This document shows positions 52,235 to 61,126 of a stretch of DNA of 64,000 nt, one piece after another. Source of the DNA: Martelella sp. AD-3 (GTDB taxonomy: Bacteria; Pseudomonadota; Alphaproteobacteria; Rhizobiales; Rhizobiaceae); contig NZ_CP014275.1 in NCBI RefSeq assembly GCF_001578105.1, positions 3,786,501 to 3,850,500 on the forward strand, in the 5' to 3' direction. The first letter of the stretch is position 1; every line of letters begins with the position of its first letter. Under the pieces are notes generated by a model that was not told where the DNA came from, made no database searches, and saw only the letters and a list, made by a program, of their open reading frames with translations. The translations under genes were made by a program, and so were the position numbers.

Positions 52235-53103
52235 TGCGGATCGGATTTGCAGGGCTTGGCCGCATGGGCCAGGCCATGGCGCGCAATCTGGTGCGCGCCG
52301 GACATGATGTTATCGTCTGGAACCGCTCCGCCGACAGGGCGACAGGCTTTGCGACGGAGACCGGCGCGCGCGCGGCTGAAACCCCGCGGGAACTGGCGGA
52401 TGATGCCGACATCATCATCGCCATGCTGGCGGATGATGCCGCCTCCGAAACGGTGCATTTTGGCGAGGACGGGCTTTTTGCCGGCAGCCGGGCGCGCTGG
52501 TTCATCGAAATGGGAACGATGAGCCCTGACCATATCGTCCGCCTGGCCGGGACGGCCCCTCCGGGCGCGACGGTGATCGATGCACCCGTCTCCGGCGCGA
52601 CAAAGGCAGCCGAAGAGGCGACCTTGCTGATCATGGCCGGGTGCGATGCGGAAACCGGCGCGCCGCTTCTTCCGGTGTTCGATGCGCTCGGAAAAAGGAC
52701 AATTTTCCTCGGCGAAAGCGGCCGTGGCGCTGTGATGAAGCTCTCGGTCAACGCCCTGATCCACGGCATCAACCAGACGCTCGCCGAAGCCATGACGCTT
52801 GCGGAGGCCGCGGGCATCGCCCCGGAAGCGGCCTTCGAGGTGATCGAGGCCTCCGCAGCGGCGGCTCCGATGCTGACATACCGCCGCCCGCTCTATCTCG
52901 ATGAAGCCGCCCATGACGTGACGTTTACGGTTGCGCTTGCCCGCAAGGACATGGAAGTCACGGCGGCGCTTGCGGACCAATTGGGCACCGCCATGCCGCA
53001 AGGTCTCAAGACGCTCGAGACGCTGAAAGCGGCCGAAAGCGCCGGCTATGGCGCCCGTGACATGGCCTCGATCCTCAATTTCATGCGAAAGGAAAAGACA
53101 TGA
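52234..53103 (+). CDS. 3-hydroxyisobutyrate-dehydrogenase-family oxidoreductase
   Basis: This is a 289-residue beta-hydroxyacid dehydrogenase with an N-terminal Rossmann fold (GFAGLGRMGQAMARNLVRAGH), the DAPVSGATKAAEEATL substrate loop (about residues 116-131) and a C-terminal helical domain with the catalytic Lys in GAVMKLSVNALIHG. It oxidises a 3-hydroxy acid such as tartronate semialdehyde or 3-hydroxyisobutyrate. It shares one base with the ATPase stop and overlaps thuA by ATGA, so it is part of the importer's pathway. Confidence 0.9.
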
Positions 53104-53807
53104 AGGCCGTCCTGTTTGTCGGTGGCTGGGAAGGCCACGCGCCGACCGAATTTTCCGACTGGTACGCCGACCTTTTGAAGGACAACGGCTTCAGCGTCGA
53201 TGTCTACGACACGATGGAGCCACTGGAACGCCCTGCTGATCTTGCCGGCATCGACCTCATCACTCCGATCTGGTCATCGGCCCGCTCCGGCCACCGCGAG
53301 GAATTCGGCACGATGAGCAAGCCGCAGGAAGACGGCCTTCTGAAGCTGGTCGGCGAGGGCTGCGGCATTGCCGGCTGGCACGGTCATATGGGCGACGCCT
53401 TCCGCGATCGTCCGACCTATCACTTCCTCATCGGCGGCCAGTTCGTCGCCCACCCGCCCGGCTGGCCCGACAACCTTCAGCCACGCGAGGACTATATCGA
53501 TTACGACGTCACCATCTGCCGTCCGTCCGACCCGATCGTCGAGGGCATCAGGAGCTTCAGGCTGCGCTCCGAGCAATATTACATGCTGACCGACCCTTCG
53601 AACGAGGTCCTGGCAACCACGACCTTTTCCGGCGACCACCTCTGGTGGATCGAGGGCACGGTCATCCCCGTCGTGTGGAAACGCCGCTGGGACAAGGGCC
53701 GCGTGTTCTACTGCTCGATCGGCCATGAACTCGCCGACCTGCAAGTGCCGCAGGTGAGCGAGATCATCCGTCGCGGGGCGCTTTGGGCGGCGCGCGGCGG
53801 GACCTGA
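53100..53807 (+). CDS. ThuA-like protein
   Basis: This is a 235-residue member of the class-I-glutamine-amidotransferase-like ThuA family. It has MKAVLFVGGWEGHAPTEFS, GEGCGIAGWHGHMGDAFRDRP, YHFLIGGQFVAHPPGWPDN, YYMLTDPSNEVLATTTF, PVVWKRRWDKGRVFYCSIGH. ThuA proteins accompany sugar uptake operons in rhizobia (trehalose utilisation) and probably act on keto-sugars; no reaction is settled. It ends the operon that starts at 46822 and is coupled to the upstream dehydrogenase by ATGA. Confidence 0.9.
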   Translation: MKAVLFVGGWEGHAPTEFSDWYADLLKDNGFSVDVYDTMEPLERPADLAGIDLITPIWSSARSGHREEFGTMSKPQEDGLLKLVGEGCGIAGWHGHMGDAFRDRPTYHFLIGGQFVAHPPGWPDNLQPREDYIDYDVTICRPSDPIVEGIRSFRLRSEQYYMLTDPSNEVLATTTFSGDHLWWIEGTVIPVVWKRRWDKGRVFYCSIGHELADLQVPQVSEIIRRGALWAARGGT

Positions 53808-53816
53808 GCTTCCTGC

Positions 53817-54584
53817 CTAAACCGTCACGAGATGGCTGACGATTGGCTTTCCCGGCTCGACGATGTGAAGCGCGTATTGCGCCGGATCGGTGGAAAAGCG
53901 GTAGGGCTGGCCTTCGCGCAGGTCCAGCGCAAGCTGGTGGGACGCCGACGATGCAATGAAAACCGGCACGCCTGCGAGGCTGCCGGTGATCGCCCGGTGC
54001 ATGTGACCGCAGAGAATGCCCTTGATCCCGCCATGGCCGGCAACGAGCTCCGCGAAACGCGGACGCCCTTCGCCGAGCGCAATCGCATCCATATTCCCCT
54101 GGCCCGTCGCGATCGGCGGGTGATGCATGAAGATCAGAATCTCCTCGCCGCTGTTCCGGCTCAGCGCGTCTTCCAGCCATGCGAGCCGCGCGGTGCAAAG
54201 CGCGCCCTGCGGCGCGCCGTCCACCAGCGTATCAAGGCCCAGGATGGTGACGGAGCGGGAGGCGTCCTCGACGCAGAGATGCCCCGAGCCAGTCTCTTCC
54301 ACCATGCCTTCGAGCCCCTTCAGCATCGGCGCGCGGGCATCGTGGTTGCCCGGAACCGCCAGAACCGGAATGCCGAGTGACCGGAGCGCCCGGCCGATAT
54401 GAAGGCATTCCGCCTCTCCCGCGTCTTCGCAAAGATCGCCCGAAAACAGGATAAGGTCGGGCTTCACCGGCTGATCGGCAAGGCTTTGCATCAAGCGGTC
54501 GAACGCGGCTTCCGTGTCGAACCGCCCGGCAAGCTTGCGCCCGCCGAGAACAAGATGCGTATCGGTGATCTGCGCTATCAGCAT
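53817..54584 (-). CDS. calcineurin-like metallophosphoesterase (CpdA-type)
   Basis: This is a 255-residue class III nucleotide-cyclase-independent phosphodiesterase fold with all metal motifs: DTH (8-10), GDLCED, GNHD, HHPP, and GHMH. It resembles 3',5'-cyclic-nucleotide phosphodiesterase CpdA and also glycerophosphodiesterase GpdQ. It is convergent with thuA (9-bp gap). Whether it belongs to a nearby pathway or to cAMP control cannot be said. Confidence 0.88.
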   Translation of the reverse strand: MLIAQITDTHLVLGGRKLAGRFDTEAAFDRLMQSLADQPVKPDLILFSGDLCEDAGEAECLHIGRALRSLGIPVLAVPGNHDARAPMLKGLEGMVEETGSGHLCVEDASRSVTILGLDTLVDGAPQGALCTARLAWLEDALSRNSGEEILIFMHHPPIATGQGNMDAIALGEGRPRFAELVAGHGGIKGILCGHMHRAITGSLAGVPVFIASSASHQLALDLREGQPYRFSTDPAQYALHIVEPGKPIVSHLVTV

Positions 54585-54631
54585 CGTGGATGTCCTTCGC
54601 GAGAGGCAGTCCCGTCTATGCTACCCCTGTT

Positions 54632-55495
54632 TTACTTCAGCCGTTTGATCAGGCTCGACGTGTCCCAGCGGCCGCCGCCGTCCTTCTGGATATCGGCATA
54701 GAACTGGTCGACAAGGGCCGTGACCGGCAGGGAAGCGCCGTTGCGTCGGGCCTCGGTCAGGCAGATATCGAGGTCCTTTCGCATCAGGTCGACGGCGAAC
54801 CCGAAATCGAACTTGCCCTCATTCATCGTCGCGCCGCGATTTTCCATCTGCCAGGAGCCGGCCGCGCCCTTGGTGATGATGTCGAGCACGATGTCGACAT
54901 CGATCCCGGCCTTCTGGGCAAAGTGAATGCCTTCGGACAGCGCCTGCACCAGACCGCCGATGCAGATCTGGTTGACCATCTTGGCAAGCTGCCCGCTGCC
55001 GGCCTCGCCGACGCGGCGCACCGAACGGCCATAGCTTTCCATGACCGGACGCGCCCGCTCGAAATCGGCCTCGTCGCCGCCGCACATGACGGTCAGGACG
55101 CCGTTCACCGCGCCGGATTCGCCGCCGGAGACCGGAGCGTCGACAAAACCGATACCCTTTTTCTTTGCCGCTGCGTAAAGCTCGCGCGCGACTTCCGCGG
55201 AAGCTGTGGTGTGATCGACGAAGATCGAGCCTGCCTTCATGGCTGAAAGCGCACCGTCCTCGCCAAGCACCACCTCGCGCAGATCGTCATCATTGCCGAC
55301 GCAGCAGAAAACGATGTCCTTGCCGGTCGCGGCGGCGGCCGGCGTTTCGGCCATGCATCCCTCGTAATCGCCAGTCCATTTTTCCGCCTTTGCCGCCGTG
55401 CGGTTATAGACCGTCACCTGATGGCCTTTCCTGACCAGATGGCCAGCCATCGGATAGCCCATCACGCCCAGACCGAGAAATGCAATATTCGCCAT
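54632..55495 (-). CDS. 3-hydroxyisobutyrate/tartronate-semialdehyde dehydrogenase family protein
   Basis: This is a 287-residue oxidoreductase with IAFLGLGVMGYPMAGHLVRKGH, the substrate loop FVDAPVSGGESGAVNGVLTVM, and the catalytic Lys in SGQLAKMVNQICIGG. Compared with the family member at 52234-53103 it keeps the classical GGxxGA loop, so the two are distinct paralogues. The start is at 55495 (MANIAF); a longer in-frame reading covers the gap before lacI. It may form a unit with the phosphoesterase gene downstream. Confidence 0.9.
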   Translation of the reverse strand: MANIAFLGLGVMGYPMAGHLVRKGHQVTVYNRTAAKAEKWTGDYEGCMAETPAAAATGKDIVFCCVGNDDDLREVVLGEDGALSAMKAGSIFVDHTTASAEVARELYAAAKKKGIGFVDAPVSGGESGAVNGVLTVMCGGDEADFERARPVMESYGRSVRRVGEAGSGQLAKMVNQICIGGLVQALSEGIHFAQKAGIDVDIVLDIITKGAAGSWQMENRGATMNEGKFDFGFAVDLMRKDLDICLTEARRNGASLPVTALVDQFYADIQKDGGGRWDTSSLIKRLK

Positions 55496-55629
55496 TGGAA
55501 GCCTGCCCTTCGTCTTTTCAAAATGCTGACGACACCATGGCAATTGACGCGGGTTTGACAAGACCCGCTCTCCCAAAGCGGTTGATCTTTTGCGGTCAAG
55601 ACCCCGTGTCGTGACCGGCCAAAGCGCCA

Positions 55630-56688
55630 TCAACCGGTCGGCCGAGGCCGCTCCTCGCGCCTGAGCGGCGGATCGCTTTCGCCTTCGACCAGTTCCAGCG
55701 GCCAGATCTTGCCTTTCGGCACGTCCTTGTAGTTCTCGGCAAAGGCCGGCAGATTGGCGAGCAGCATTTCTCCAAGCATGCGCCCCAGAGCATCGAGATC
55801 AAGCCGGAAACAGGTGAGTCGCGGCAGCAGGAAACGGCCCACGGGGCTTTCGCGCTCGGCAATCACGGCGAGGTCGCGACCGGGCGCCAGCCCCGCTTCG
55901 CCAAGACGGCGATAAAGGCCGACCGACATCAGTTCGGCGATCAGGAGGATCGCGGTCGGACGGTCCTCGGTTGCCAGCACCTTCCCGGCGACATCATAGC
56001 CGCCCTCCTCGCTGGTCTCGGCATGAAAGACGATGTTCTCGTCGAACGGCAGGCCGCAATCCGCAAGCCCCTGCCGGTAGCCTTCGAGGAACAGCGGACC
56101 GAGATTGGCATCCACATTCGGCACGGCCACCGCAATGCGCCGGTGGCCCCGGCGACAGAGACGCGCAACAGAACTGCGGGCAATCCCCTCGAAATCAAGG
56201 TCGATCCAGGAGGCGTCGCCAAGGCTTTCACTGCGGCCGAGCGTCACGAACGGCATGTTGGCGCGCCTCAATATAGCGAAGCGTTCATCGTGCGTGCGGG
56301 TCGCCGTCAGAATCACCGCATCAACGATGCGTTGCGCCACCATGCGCTGGAGAAAACTGTCGGGATCCTCGTCGCGCGCGCACAGAAGAAGCACCAGATC
56401 GAGCTTGTGTTTCTTCAATGCGGCCTGCAGGCCGTGGATCACGCCGAAAAAGAAGTTGTCGTTGTTCTCGCCCAGGCTATTGCCTTGCGTCAGGATCAGG
56501 CCGACCGTGCTTGTCGTCCCCTTCCTGAGGCTTCGGCCAGACTGGTTGGGCACATAGCCGAGCTCCATTGCCGCCTTCAAAACCCGCTCGCGCGTCTGCG
56601 CATTCACGTCCGCCTTGCCGTTCAGCGCGCGCGAGACCGTACCAATCGAAAGTTGCAGGTGGTTCGCGAGCTGACGAATGCCCGTCAT
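55630..56688 (-). CDS. LacI-family transcriptional regulator of the alpha-xyloside operon
   Basis: This is a 352-residue regulator: HTH GIRQLANHLQLSIGTVSRAL (residues 3-22), NGKADVNAQTRERVLKAA, hinge NQSGRSLRKGTT, effector domain from about residue 62. It is divergent from the family-1 importer and alpha-xylosidase, with a canonical LacI operator over their promoter. It probably represses them until an alpha-xyloside or its product binds. Confidence 0.92.
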   Translation of the reverse strand: MTGIRQLANHLQLSIGTVSRALNGKADVNAQTRERVLKAAMELGYVPNQSGRSLRKGTTSTVGLILTQGNSLGENNDNFFFGVIHGLQAALKKHKLDLVLLLCARDEDPDSFLQRMVAQRIVDAVILTATRTHDERFAILRRANMPFVTLGRSESLGDASWIDLDFEGIARSSVARLCRRGHRRIAVAVPNVDANLGPLFLEGYRQGLADCGLPFDENIVFHAETSEEGGYDVAGKVLATEDRPTAILLIAELMSVGLYRRLGEAGLAPGRDLAVIAERESPVGRFLLPRLTCFRLDLDALGRMLGEMLLANLPAFAENYKDVPKGKIWPLELVEGESDPPLRREERPRPTG

Positions 56689-56703
56689 GGTCTCTCCAAT
56701 TTT

Positions 56704-56717
56704 GAGGTTCGTACCTC
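56704..56717. promoter_or_regulatory. inverted repeat near the lacI start
   Basis: GAGGT-TCGT-ACCTC lies 15 bp before the lacI start codon and directly upstream of the divergent -35 box. It could be a second operator or a site of another regulator. Confidence 0.3.
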
Positions 56718-56719
56718 TA

Positions 56720-56749
56720 TTGACAGCAGAACCGGTCCGTGTCTATTGT
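56720..56749 (+). promoter_or_regulatory. promoter of the alpha-xyloside importer operon
   Basis: TTGACA (56720-56725), a perfect -35, and TATTGT (56744-56749) are 18 bp apart. The LacI-type operator begins directly after the -10 and covers the expected transcription start. Confidence 0.65.
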
Positions 56750-56763
56750 CGTAAACGTTTACG
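56750..56763. promoter_or_regulatory. LacI-type operator
   Basis: CGTAAACGTTTACG is a perfect 14-bp palindrome with a central CG, the classic LacI/GalR-type site. It sits just after the -10 box of the importer promoter, so binding would block transcription. Confidence 0.75.
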
Positions 56764-56919
56764 GAGCGTGTTTTAGCGATTTCGGGGCTGTTAAGTCAAT
56801 GACAGTGAAGCGGCGCCTCGCGACGGGGTCCATGCGGCAACTGTTCCCCTGTCGACCTTAAACACAATCCGTCGAGACCGGCCGAGGACGGTCGGAAAAC
56901 CTATACGGGAGGCTATTTT

Positions 56920-58149
56920 ATGAATCGCGCCAAACTTATGCTGTGTGTTTCCGCGGCTGCCATCAGCCTGGGAACCGCCGTTCCGACGCTCGCGCAGGAA
57001 CCGGTCACGCTGAACATCTGGACCGTCGACAAGACCGGCCAGCCGACGCCGGACCTCGCCCGCGAATTTGACGAAAGCGAACCGAATATCGACGTCGTCT
57101 ACCGCGAGGTCAACTTCGCCGACCTGATGAGCGAGGCGATGCGCGCCTACTCGGTCGGCCGCGCGCCGGACATCTTCGCCGTCGACAATCCCGACACGGC
57201 AATGCTGGCCGCCAACGGCGCGCTCCTCGACCTGACGGACATGATCGAACAGTCCGACATCATCAATGTCGACGAGTATTTCGAAGGCCCGATGGCGTCT
57301 GCCACCTGGGACGGTCGCATCTACGGCGTTCCGAAGGCGACCAACACGATCGCGCTTTACTACAACAAGGACATGTTCGAGGAAGCCGGCATTGAAGAGC
57401 CGCCGAAGACCTGGGACGAACTGGTCGAGGACGCCCGCATCCTGAACGATCCGGAAAACGATGTTTACGGCGTCGCCTTCTCGGCCAAGGCCTCGGAAGA
57501 AGGCACGTTCCAGTTCCTGCCCTTCGTGCAGATGGCCGGCGGCAGCTACGACAACATCAATTCCGAGGGCGGCGTCGAGGCGCTGACCTTCTTCAAGACG
57601 CTTCTGGACGAGGGCCTCGCCTCGCCGGATACGGTTTCGCGCACGCAGTGGGCATCCACCGCCACCTTCAACGCCGGCAACGCGGCGATGGCGATCTCCG
57701 GCCCGTGGGAAATCAACCGCATGGCCGACGAGGCCGATTTCGACTGGGGCGTCACGCTTCTGCCGACGCCGGCCGAGGGCTCCCCGCGTTCGTCCGCCAT
57801 GGGCGACTACAACTGGGTGATCTTCTCCTCCACGGAACATCCGGAAGAAGCCTTCAAGGCGCTGGAGTTCTTCGCCGAGCAGGACAAGGACCTGTTCGAA
57901 CGCTTCGGCCAGATCCCGGCGCGCAACGACATCGACATCCCGCCGACAGGCAACGAGGCCAAGGACGAAGCGCTGCAGGTCTTCCTGGAGCAGATGCAGT
58001 ACTCCCAGCCGCGCGGTCCGCATCCGCAATGGCCGAAAATCTCCAAGGCCATCCAGACGGCCCTGCAATCCGCGCTCGCCGGCTCCCAGACGCCGCAGCA
58101 GGCGCTTGACCGGGCCCAGGCGCAGATCGACAAGATCACCGGAAAGTAA
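56920..58149 (+). CDS. ABC transporter family-1 solute-binding protein
   Basis: This is a 409-residue periplasmic binding protein with a Sec signal ([20 protein letters not shown] then AQ before [11 protein letters not shown]). Family-1 features: [24 protein letters not shown] (about residues 130-153), [14 protein letters not shown], and [12 protein letters not shown]. It leads the operon with two permeases, an ATPase and a YicI-type alpha-xylosidase, so the ligand is probably isoprimeverose, a xyloglucan oligosaccharide or another alpha-xyloside. Ribosome site ACGGGAGG. Confidence 0.92.
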   Translation: MNRAKLMLCVSAAAISLGTAVPTLAQEPVTLNIWTVDKTGQPTPDLAREFDESEPNIDVVYREVNFADLMSEAMRAYSVGRAPDIFAVDNPDTAMLAANGALLDLTDMIEQSDIINVDEYFEGPMASATWDGRIYGVPKATNTIALYYNKDMFEEAGIEEPPKTWDELVEDARILNDPENDVYGVAFSAKASEEGTFQFLPFVQMAGGSYDNINSEGGVEALTFFKTLLDEGLASPDTVSRTQWASTATFNAGNAAMAISGPWEINRMADEADFDWGVTLLPTPAEGSPRSSAMGDYNWVIFSSTEHPEEAFKALEFFAEQDKDLFERFGQIPARNDIDIPPTGNEAKDEALQVFLEQMQYSQPRGPHPQWPKISKAIQTALQSALAGSQTPQQALDRAQAQIDKITGK

Positions 58150-58168
58150 TCTGCTTTTCCTGAAATCC

Positions 58169-58201
58169 GGGATATCCCGCCACGCCCCAAAAAGGGCGTG
58201 G
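58169..58201 (+). other. intercistronic hairpins after the binding-protein gene
   Basis: CGGGATATCCCG (58169-58180) is a perfect palindrome. It is followed by an 8-bp stem CCACGCCC/GGGCGTGG (58180-58201) with the loop CAAAAA. The same GATATCCCGG wording returns at about 58215, so an alternative longer pairing is possible. There is no terminal T-run, and the next gene starts 63 bp later. Confidence 0.55.
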
Positions 58202-58264
58202 ACGGAGAAGGCTTGCCTGATATCCCGGTTTTCATCCGTTTAATCGCCCAAGGGAGCTTCAACA

Positions 58265-59167
58265 ATGCGCAAGGCGCTCTCAACGCTCTGGGACGGCCGC
58301 GGTTTCGATCTGTTGCTGGTGGGCATTCCGCTCATCTTTCTGATCGCCATTTCCGGTTCGGCTCTGGTCTACAACGTGATCATGAGCTTTCAGGAAGTGG
58401 ACATTTTCAGTCTCGGCACCTTCTTTCGTCCCTTTGTCGGCCTCGACAACTATATCGCGGTGCTCACCGACCCGCAGGCCTGGCCGATCTTCGGCAATAC
58501 GCTGATCTTCGTGCTCTGCTCGCTGGGCGGACAATTCATCTTCGGGTTCTTCCTGGCGCTGTTCTTCAACATGCAGTTTCCGGGATCGACCTATCTGCGC
58601 GGCCTGTTTCTGGTCTCCTGGGTCATGCCGGGCCTCGTCACCGGCGCGATCTGGAACTGGCTTCTGGCCGGCGACTTCGGCGTGATCAACTTCTTCCTGC
58701 AGTCGATCGGCGTCATTGACGATCCGATCTTCTGGCGCTCGTCTCCGGACTTTGCGCTGTGGAGCGTGATCATCACCAATATCTGGTTCGGCACCGCCTT
58801 CAACATGATCCTTCTGTCGGTCGGCCTCGCCGCCATTCCGAAGGACCTTTATGAAGCCGCAAGCCTTGACGGCGCCAACGCATTCCGCCGCTTCTACACG
58901 ATCACGCTGCCGATGATGCGCCCGACGATCGGCGCGCTTCTCTCGCTCGGCCTGATCTTCACCCTCCAGCAGTTCGACCTGTTTGCCGCGATCACCGATG
59001 GCGGTCCGAACAATTCCTCGAACGTCGCCCAGTACTGGGCCTGGCAGCTTTCCTTCCGTGAATACGACTTCGCACGCGGCGCGACCGTTTCGGTGCTGAT
59101 GATCACACTCGTCATCATCGCGGCCGTCTTCTATGTGCGCTCGACCCGCCATGAGGTGCGCGGATGA
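58265..59167 (+). CDS. ABC sugar permease, MalF-type
   Basis: This is a 300-residue permease with six predicted TM helices (first about residues 17-40), EAA motif YEAASLDGANAFRRFYTITLPMM split around residue 200, and the normal family length. Unlike the permease at 13225-14535 it has no periplasmic insertion. Ribosome site AAGGGAGC. Its stop overlaps the second permease by ATGA. Confidence 0.92.
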   Translation: MRKALSTLWDGRGFDLLLVGIPLIFLIAISGSALVYNVIMSFQEVDIFSLGTFFRPFVGLDNYIAVLTDPQAWPIFGNTLIFVLCSLGGQFIFGFFLALFFNMQFPGSTYLRGLFLVSWVMPGLVTGAIWNWLLAGDFGVINFFLQSIGVIDDPIFWRSSPDFALWSVIITNIWFGTAFNMILLSVGLAAIPKDLYEAASLDGANAFRRFYTITLPMMRPTIGALLSLGLIFTLQQFDLFAAITDGGPNNSSNVAQYWAWQLSFREYDFARGATVSVLMITLVIIAAVFYVRSTRHEVRG

Positions 59168-59991
59168 CCCCGACAACCCGAAACACGCTGCTGATCGCCT
59201 GTGGTCTGGTCCTGGCAGCCATCTATCTGTTCCCGCTTTACTGGATGTATGTGACCGCGCTGAAGACCAGCACGGCGATGTTTGCCGCACCGCCAAGCTT
59301 CGTGCCGCCGAACCCGCAATGGGACGTCTTTGCCGGCGTCTGGGTCGAGCGCCACATGGCGACCTATCTGAAGAACTCGCTGATCATCGCAAGCTGCGCC
59401 GTCCTGTTCATCGCCACGCTTGGCTCGGGCTGCGCCTATGTTCTGGCCCGCTACCGCAGTGTGTGGGTCGATATCGGCCTGTTCCTGGTGCTGATGCTGC
59501 AGGTTCTGCCGGCCTCGCTGATGGTCACGCCGATCTTCGTCGGCTTCTCGCAGATCGGCCTGCTCGACTATCCGCGCATTGCCGTCATCGTGGCGATCAC
59601 CGCCAAGGCCATGCCGTTCTTCGTCGTGCTGGTGCGCGCCACCTTCATGAACGTGCCGGCGGAGCTGGAAGAGGCAGCCCTTGTGGATGGCAATTCCCGC
59701 TTCGGCGCCTTCTTCCACATCGTCCTGCCGCTTGCCCGCAACGGCATCCTCGTCAGCGCGCTTTTGATCTTCATGCAGGCCTTCGGCGAATTCGTCTATT
59801 CCAAATCGCTGATCCAGGATGTCGAGCTTCAGCCCGCCAGTGTCGGTCTCTCCACCTTCATGGGTCCGAACTCGGTCGATTGGAACAGGATCATGGCCTA
59901 CGCCTCGATCTACGTAACCCCCATCCTCGCCGCCTTTGTTCTTCTGCAGCGCAAGATCGTCTCCGGCCTGACCTCGGGAGCTTTGAAATGA
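59164..59991 (+). CDS. ABC sugar permease, MalG-type
   Basis: This is a 275-residue permease with TM1 (LLIACGLVLAAIYLFPLYWMYV) and the EAA motif LEEAALVDGNSRFGAFFHIVLPLARNG near residue 180. It forms the heterodimeric channel with the upstream permease. Translation is coupled on both sides by 4-bp overlaps. Confidence 0.92.
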   Translation: MTPTTRNTLLIACGLVLAAIYLFPLYWMYVTALKTSTAMFAAPPSFVPPNPQWDVFAGVWVERHMATYLKNSLIIASCAVLFIATLGSGCAYVLARYRSVWVDIGLFLVLMLQVLPASLMVTPIFVGFSQIGLLDYPRIAVIVAITAKAMPFFVVLVRATFMNVPAELEEAALVDGNSRFGAFFHIVLPLARNGILVSALLIFMQAFGEFVYSKSLIQDVELQPASVGLSTFMGPNSVDWNRIMAYASIYVTPILAAFVLLQRKIVSGLTSGALK

Positions 59992-61055
59992 CAACCCAGA
60001 TCGAATTCAACGCGGTCGAGAAATATTACGGCCGGTACCACGCCCTCAAGAATGTCAACCTCACGATCGAGAAGGGCGAGTTCGTCGCGCTCGTCGGCCC
60101 GTCCGGCTGCGGCAAGTCCACTTTGCTGCGCACGCTGGCAGGCCTGGAGAAGATTTCCGGCGGCGAGGTGAAGATCGCCGGCGACCTCATGAACGACATG
60201 CCGCCGCGCCGGCGCGACATTGCGATGGTGTTCCAGTCCTATGCGCTTTACCCGCATATGACGGTCGAGGAAAACCTGACCTACAGCCTGCGCACCCACG
60301 GCATGAAGAAGAAGGATGCCCAGGTGAAGGCCCGCGAAGTGGCCGAAACCACCGGACTCTCCAACCTTCTGGAACGCTATCCGCGTGAACTCTCCGGCGG
60401 CCAGCGCCAGCGCGTGGCCATGAGCCGCGCCATCATCCGCGACCCGAAGGCCTTTCTGTTCGACGAGCCGCTGTCGAACCTCGATGCGGCGTTGCGCGTT
60501 CACATGCGCAAGGAAATCCGCACGCTGCACGACCGTCTCGGCGCGACCTCGGTCTATGTCACCCATGACCAGATCGAGGCCATGACCATGGCCGACCGTG
60601 TCGTCCTGATGAAGGAAGGCCGGATCGAGCAGGAGGGCGCGCCGCTCGAACTCTATGACAGCCCGGCGAACCAGTTTGTCGCCGGCTTCATCGGCTCTCC
60701 GGCGATGAATTTCCTGCCGGCAATTGTGGGTGAGGATGGCCACAGCCTGAAGCTCGAACTCGGTGACGGCGATGTTCTGCCCTATGCGGGCAAGCTGGAG
60801 GCCGGCCGCAAGGTGACGGTGGGCTTGAGGCCCGAACATCTCGAGCTGGTTTCGGCGCAGGACGCCCAGTTCAGCCTGCCGCTCAGGATCGCCGAGGCGA
60901 CCGGTGCGACGACCTTCCTGTTCACCGACAGCGACCCGGAGATCGCCGTTGTCATCAACGACCGCGCCACCGTGACGCCCGGCGAGCCGCTGAACATGCG
61001 GATCGCCCCGGACCTCATCCACATCTTCGATCGCGAGACCGGCGTCCGGCTCTGA
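59988..61055 (+). CDS. ABC transporter ATP-binding protein, UgpC/MalK-like
   Basis: This is a 355-residue ATPase: Walker A GPSGCGKST, Q-loop QSYALYPHM, signature LSGGQRQRVAMSRA, Walker B FLFDEPLSNLDA, switch VTHDQIEAMTM, and a C-terminal OB-type domain (about 240-355) with VGLRPEHLEL. The start at 59988 overlaps the permease stop by ATGA; the reading from 59133 is a shadow. It is the energy unit of the alpha-xyloside importer. Confidence 0.93.
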   Translation: MTTQIEFNAVEKYYGRYHALKNVNLTIEKGEFVALVGPSGCGKSTLLRTLAGLEKISGGEVKIAGDLMNDMPPRRRDIAMVFQSYALYPHMTVEENLTYSLRTHGMKKKDAQVKAREVAETTGLSNLLERYPRELSGGQRQRVAMSRAIIRDPKAFLFDEPLSNLDAALRVHMRKEIRTLHDRLGATSVYVTHDQIEAMTMADRVVLMKEGRIEQEGAPLELYDSPANQFVAGFIGSPAMNFLPAIVGEDGHSLKLELGDGDVLPYAGKLEAGRKVTVGLRPEHLELVSAQDAQFSLPLRIAEATGATTFLFTDSDPEIAVVINDRATVTPGEPLNMRIAPDLIHIFDRETGVRL

Positions 61056-61126
61056 CCGGTCCCGCGCGCGCAGCGGCGGCGCCTCCCCGCCGCCGCTGCA
61101 GATGACATTTCAAAGGACTTGCAATC